Part shown: piece after piece, positions 59,129 through 64,000 of the stretch | How positions within the stretch are numbered: position 1 is the first letter of the stretch | Layout of the letters: each line of letters starts with the position of its first letter | NCBI RefSeq assembly: GCF_000002865.3 | Contig: NW_001865050.1 | Span: forward strand, 920,762-984,761 | Length of the DNA: 64,000 bases | Direction: 5' to 3' | Origin: Monosiga brevicollis MX1 | Taxonomy: Eukaryota > Opisthokonta > Choanoflagellata > Craspedida > Salpingoecidae | The notes under the pieces: generated by a model | What the model saw: only the letters and a program-made list of their open reading frames with translations | What the model was told of the DNA's origin: nothing | The model's database searches: none | Translations under genes and position numbers: made by a program

Positions 59129-59408
59129 GACCAGTCTATGCACCCAGACACCAGCCACACAGCATCGCGTGGTGCATTGTCAGTCTCGCTCATCAAGCGG
59201 TGGTCCGGTGCGCTCGGGCAAAAATTCTACCTGAGGGCGCAGGGTGTGGTGCTCCAGGCCGATTCTCCAACTGCGGGCGTTGAAAGACGAATTCAAGCGC
59301 AGGCTTCCTTTAAAAAAAAAGAAAGGGTCAAGGAAACCTTTCCCCAAAAAAAGGGCTGTTAGGCCTTCAGGTGGTCTGCCGTGCGCTCCCCCCTCCCGCG
59401 CGCGCGCG

Positions 59409-59455
<47 letters not shown>

Positions 59456-60065
59456 AATGCCGTTGAATCGCGCAGCGGGTTGCGTTTCGGCGCCAAAATG
59501 AGAAAAGTCCGCGGGTAACGGTCACTAGTTTACGACACGGTCAAAACCCGTGTTGTAAATATACAAATTAGAGAATCACATTACTCTATACTACTTTAGA
59601 GGGGTGTATTGGAATTACGGTATGAACGGGCTTGTGTAAGGTTAGCTTTGAAAGCGTGTCATTCGTTACGGTTTGGTCGAGTCTGGTAGAGATAGGGGTG
59701 TTTGCACTGCATTTCTGAAGAGGGTGAGCATTCACCAATGAATATTTCAGGGAGGCGTTCAGACTCGGTATAGCAGTATAGCAAGAAGATAAGGCGTTTT
59801 CAGAGATGACGTCTCTAGCATGAGCTGCCCAAGAGAAATTCCCCCGCGCCTTTTCCCAGGTAGAGATAGCTCACCAGCTGATTCACACGCAAATCGTTGC
59901 ACAACACTGTGTTCAAAAAAAAAAAAAAAAAAAAGCGCGCGCATGCGCACTTCACAGACGACGACGACGTGCGCGCCCCGCACACACACACACACACACA
60001 CACACACGCGCGCGCTCGGTCACAGGCTACGGATACAGGATATAGATATAGGCAATCGCGGCGCG
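59129..60065. other. Divergent region between PRIM2 and ADE2
   Basis: Holds a GT run (59412-59453), a lower-GC stretch (about 59520-59720) with an imperfect hairpin at 59529-59559, an A-run (about 59916-59934) and a CA run (about 59983-60006). No gene is recognised. It should contain the promoters of both genes. Confidence 0.55.
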
Positions 60066-61907
60066 ATGGAGACACCTGTGGTTGGCGTCTTGGGTGGCGG
60101 GCAGCTGGGGCGGATGCTGGCTGAGGCTGGGCACCGGCTGGGCATCAAGGTTGTGGTGCTGGATCCGTTGGGTGAGGCATCGCCGGCGGGTCAGGTGACG
60201 CACGGGGCGATCCAGGGCAGCTTTAATGATGCTGAGAAGATTCAGGAGCTGGCACGCCAGGTCGGCGTGCTGACGGTCGAGATCGAGCATGTCAATTGTG
60301 ACGCGTTGGATGCCGTCGTGGCCGCAGGCACGCCCGTGCAGCCGTCCCCGCACAGCATTCGCCTGATTCAGGACAAGTTTGCGCAGAAGCAGCACTTTGC
60401 CGCCCATAATTTGCCCCTCGGAGCTTATCGGGAGGTTGCATCGGCCGAGGACGTGGCCGCGGCGGGCCAAAGCTTTGGCTACCCCCTCATGCTCAAGTCC
60501 AAGCGCATGGCCTACGATGGCAAGGGCAATGCCGTGGTGGCCAACGAGGTGCGTCAACGCGTGCCTGCGCGCCACTCTTCTTCCCAAACTCTGCTGCGTC
60601 GGGCTTGCTGTGTCCCGCGTGCCCACGTCTTCTTTCTTCACCCACTCCCCATGACAAACCTGCTTTCTGTACCTCCGCTTCTCATGGTGGCTTCGTTTGT
60701 CTGAGTGCAGGAAGGGATTGGTGCCGCCATGGAGGCACTCAAGTCCACTGACTTGTACGTGGAGCAGTGGGTGCCCTTTGTCAAGGAGCTGGCTGTTATG
60801 GTGGTCCGCGGGGCCACCGGGGAGGTCACCGCTTACCCCGTCGTCGAAACCCGCCAACAAGACAGCATCTGCCACACCGTGCTTGCCCCGGCTGCCTCGA
60901 CTCAAGACGTGCAGCAGCGCGCAACCAACATCGCCTGCAAGACCGTTGCAGCACTCGAGGGCGCCGGCGTATTTGGCGTCGAACTCTTTGAGCTTGAGGA
61001 TGGCCGCGTGCTGCTCAACGAGGTGGCTCCTCGTCCTCACAATTCGGGCCACTACACTATCGAGGCCTGCGAGGTGGATCAATTCGAGGCCCACTTGCGT
61101 GCCATTGTCGGCCTGCCCGTTGAAGGGACCCGCCTCGCTGTCGGTGCTTCCCTCATGCTCAACATCCTTGGTACTGGTCAAGCCGCCGATGCTCAAGCGC
61201 TGATGCAGACCGCCATGTCCACCCCAGGCGCTCGCCTTCACTGGTACGGCAAGGCTGGTGACCGTCCTGGACGCAAGCTTGGCCATATCACTCTGGTGGC
61301 CGACGACATCTCAGACTTGCGCGAGCGCCTGGTTCAGCTCTCCCCCAATACGGCACAGGAGGTGCTGTACGGTGCTGGCTCGCGTGTCGGCATCATCATG
61401 GGCTCCGACTCGGACCTTCCCACCATGCAAGCCGCCGCCCGCGTCCTCGATGACCTCAACATTGCCTACGATCTCACCATCGTCTCCGCACACCGCACCC
61501 CGGACCGCATGGTGCGTTACGCCGAGACTGCCGTGGACCGTGGCCTCAAGGTCATCATCGCTGGCGCCGGTGGTGCCGCCCATCTTCCCGGCATGGTGGC
61601 AGCAATGACCCCGCTGCCGGTTATTGGCGTGCCCATCAAAACGTCCACGCTCAGCGGAGTTGACTCGCTGCACTCCATCGTGCAAATGCCGCGCGGCGTC
61701 CCCGTGGCTACCGTGGCCATTGGTAACGCCATGAACGCCGGTCTCTTGGCGGCTCGCATCCTGGGTGCCACCAACCCAGCAATTCAGCAAAGGCTGGAGC
61801 AGTTTCGCGAAGATTCAAAGGCCGAGGTTTTGGACAAGGCCGCACGACTCGAGGAGGTGGGCTACGAGCAATATCTCGCTACCACAGCCACCCGGGAAGT
61901 CAAATAA
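60066..61907 (+). CDS. ADE2: Phosphoribosylaminoimidazole carboxylase, fused PurK-PurE (ADE2 type)
   Basis: Purine synthesis: converts AIR to N5-CAIR (PurK, ATP-grasp) and then to CAIR (PurE). Two exons, 60066-60548 and 60711-61907, join in phase 0 to 559 aa. The PurK part starts [20 protein letters not shown], with [32 protein letters not shown] and [20 protein letters not shown]. The PurE part (from about residue 377) has [31 protein letters not shown], then [20 protein letters not shown] and [19 protein letters not shown]. Size and order match fungal Ade2. Animals instead use PAICS with a class II PurE and no PurK. A frame open upstream to 59820 runs through CA and A repeats and is not taken as coding. 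Confidence 0.96.
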
Positions 61908-62387
61908 CTCCGGTATCTGGCTTTTGGTCCACTGTTTAGTCGTCTCTTCATCTACATGTCTTTTGATTCCGTTGGCTCGAGGTTCGGGCCAACTTGAGAG
62001 TTGGATCGTAGTCGACCTGCTCTCTTCTTTGCTGCCTCTCAACTTCCCCCATCTATATGGTTGGGAGTCAAATCGTATTCGTTTTCTTTGATTAAGATGC
62101 ATTTACATGTCAATAATATTATCATTTCGCGATGGTCCTTGACAAACCGTCACGCGTCTCTACACTTGCGTTTGGTGGAGCGCGCATATTGTATTGTAAG
62201 ATCAGAGAAGGGTGCAAGGGAGGCGGCTCCAGACGGCGAGGAAGCGGTAGGCTATAAATGGAACCATCGGGTGACGAACACAGGGAAACGCAAGGTTGGC
62301 TCTAACAGCAAAAACATTCGCAGGCTCGCTTTGACAAGTCTTCGCCAAGTGGCAAGCTCTTCACAGCGACATTAACAAACGAGAGAG
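61908..62387. other. Convergent intergenic region
   Basis: About 480 nt between ADE2 (+) and the LONRF-like gene (-). No gene or repeat of note. Confidence 0.5.
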
Positions 62388-64000
62388 CTACAACGGTGCG
62401 TCATGTTGCTCACGCCAGCTGCTCTGCAATATTTCCAGGCGTCTGATGGGGTGGTTTTCTCGAAGCAGAATGTCCAGTTCCCCGCGCAAGACCCAGGCAC
62501 CGACCCTGCAAAGCCGCACCAGTACGAATAAGACCAACACAGCTATATCCAGCCGTGCACAAGCAAACATGTTTGGCGCACCAATAAATGGCAGCAACAG
62601 GATCCTCTGGCGGCTCGCCAAAGTGAAGCGAAATTTGCAGGCGCTGGAAAGGAGCCAAACTTTGCCATATGCTCGAAGGGCCTATAAATTCATGAAGCCC
62701 TTCGCGCAGTGCCGCCTGTTCGTTGTCTGTCAAAGGGACATCCTCAAGCCATTCGACCTGGGGCGGGTAGACCGGCCGTATGTCAGATGAGATCAGCAGC
62801 GGCGATGGAGTGGAGTCTGCGAGGTTGGTTTGCGTTGATGCGACCAGTAGACAAACCTGAGCAACGTTGTAGCCATCCTTGACGCTTCTTGACAGGATGT
62901 GAAAGCGACGAGTGCCCAAGCACTCAACATGCAGGCAGCCATCAGCCGTCGGCTCGTGCCTCAAGATGCGCAAGGTGGTGCCGTAATCAGCATAACCATC
63001 CATTGTGGCGCCGCACATGCCAAATTCGCGCCGGTCTGTGGCCAAAACCCGGCGCATCATCAATCGGTAACGAGGCTCAAACACACGCAGCGGATAGGTC
63101 AAGCCGGGCGCCGTCTATCATCATCAAGAAGGCAGAAAGGCAAGCAACCACCAAACCGTTGGCTATGGGTGAGTAGAGTGTTCAGCAAAAGACTTGCAAA
63201 AGGCTTGCTTCTCATCAATCCCCCCCCTTCACTTGTGCAGCGATCATCGTGCTGGCACGGGCAAGCCTTGTCTTTCGGCAAAAAAGAAGAAGGAAATAAA
63301 ATAAAAAGACACAGGAAAAGTCCGTGGTGAGGGGACGTACAGGGGTGCAGACGAAAATGGGCAAGTTTTGTTCTAGTTCCTCCAATTCAGCCTGCTCGTC
63401 TCGAGCACGCCGAGCTGCTTCAGTTGGAAAAACATGGCGAATGATCGGCGCGAGTGCCTTGACCTACGTTTTACATTCATATTCACGGCATCAGAGGAAA
63501 AAAACACAAACAAAACAAACAAAAAACCAATAATAAAAACAACACAGTACTGCAGGGCCAGTGTCATCCATCGGCCCAAACGGGATTGTTTTGTAGCAAC
63601 GGGCAGGATACCTCGCAAAATTGCCGGGCAGCCAGAAAGTCAGCCAGGTCGGCACGACAGACCGGGCATTCGGGCTTGTGATCCAGGGTGCGCAGCACGC
63701 AGCTACGACAGAGCATGTGGCCGCATGGCAAGGCGATGGAACGCCATAGAAGGTCGTAGCACAGCTCGCACTCCAAATCGGCAAGTTCTAGTCGCTGCTG
63801 GCACAGCAGCAGGAGTTCGCTGTGGGCGACGGGCACAGCGGTATGGGGCTTGGTCTGGGCAAAGCTCACTGCCGCATCGAGAATGACTTGAAGGTCAGCA
63901 GCCCTGGCAGCGCACCGGTTGGACCAAGCTGCGGCATCTGGCTGCTCTGTAGAGGTCTGCACGGGCTCGGGTGAGCCACAGCAGGCTTCCACCCATGCCC
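62388..64000 (-). CDS. RING and LON-domain protein (LONRF-like), 5' end outside the window
   Basis: Probable E3 ubiquitin ligase. The exon at the window edge is open past 64000 with no in-frame ATG, so the N-terminus is missing here. A C3HC4 RING has CELCYDLLWRSIALPCGHML with CRSCV and then CPVCR. A linker exon follows (VKALAPIIRHVFPTEAARRA, and LPIFVCT at the next junction). Then comes a LON substrate-binding domain: YPLRVFEPRYRLMMRRVLAT, FGMCGATMDGYADYGTTLRI, CLHVECLGTRRFHILSRSVK, VEWLEDVPLTDNEQAAL, and PFQRLQISLHFGEPPEDPVA joined to VGAWVLRGELDILLRENHPI. It stops with TAG at 62388-62390. RING followed by LON is typical of LONRF1-3; TPR repeats expected upstream are not in the window. Confidence 0.85.

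Noticed and set aside
59820-60065. In-frame upstream extension of ADE2
   Set aside because: It runs through an A-run and CA repeat, and the ATG at 60066 matches the expected ADE2 N-terminus.

Overview
The window looks like nuclear DNA of a compact, intron-rich unicellular eukaryote, most likely a choanoflagellate close to Monosiga brevicollis. That assignment is inferred from gene content and style. Introns are mostly short (about 100-250 nt, GT-AG). Animal-type signalling modules are present (MAGUK-like PDZ/guanylate-kinase pieces, SH2, FERM, PH with tyrosine motifs, ZFP36-type CCCH fingers). They sit beside enzymes typical of fungi and plants but not animals (ERG4-type sterol C-24(28) reductase, PurK-PurE fused ADE2). 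I see no bacterial operon, CRISPR array, or transposon or virus remnant that I can support.

Layout. 1-5.7 kb (+): a ~1,499-aa fusion of four guanylate-kinase fragments, five PDZ domains, a sulfotransferase-like domain and a class IV aminotransferase. 6.2-9.8 kb (-): WDR26/GID7-like LisH-CTLH-WD40 protein. 11.1-15.5 kb (-): a secreted protein made of many cysteine-rich modules. 16.1-19.2 kb (+): FRMD8-like FERM protein. 19.4-22.2 kb (-): UDP-glycosyltransferase with a repeat-rich N-terminus. 23.1-25.1 kb (+): secreted GH18 hydrolase. 25.3-26.5 kb (-): single-exon ankyrin protein. 26.7 kb (-): tRNA-Arg(TCG). 27.9-30.1 kb (-): ZFP36/tristetraprolin-like protein. 31.7-33.3 kb (-): TMEM33. 34.1-35.1 kb (+): SFT2. 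35.7-38.6 kb (-): TPR-PH protein with a tyrosine-rich tail. 40.6-44.6 kb (+): three-SH2 protein with a polyQ tract. 46.0-50.8 kb (-): B12-dependent methionine synthase. 53.5-55.8 kb (+): ERG4 sterol reductase. 56.1-59.1 kb (-): DNA primase large subunit. 60.1-61.9 kb (+): ADE2. 62.4 kb to the window end (-): RING-LON (LONRF-like) protein, 5' end outside the window.

Most neighbours are divergent or convergent with short gaps, and the divergent gaps carry most of the long GA, CA and GT tracts. The most unusual content is the PDZ/GK-sulfotransferase-aminotransferase fusion. Next is a head-to-head pair in which one gene encodes a likely multi-tyrosine docking protein and the other a three-SH2 protein. 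That arrangement suggests, but does not show, a phosphotyrosine substrate-reader pair. Other genes worth attention are the cysteine-module protein and the ZFP36 protein, which ends in a motif resembling the CNOT1-binding tail of animal tristetraprolin. Exon joins were worked out by eye from frame, GT-AG sites and family similarity. I ran no alignments.
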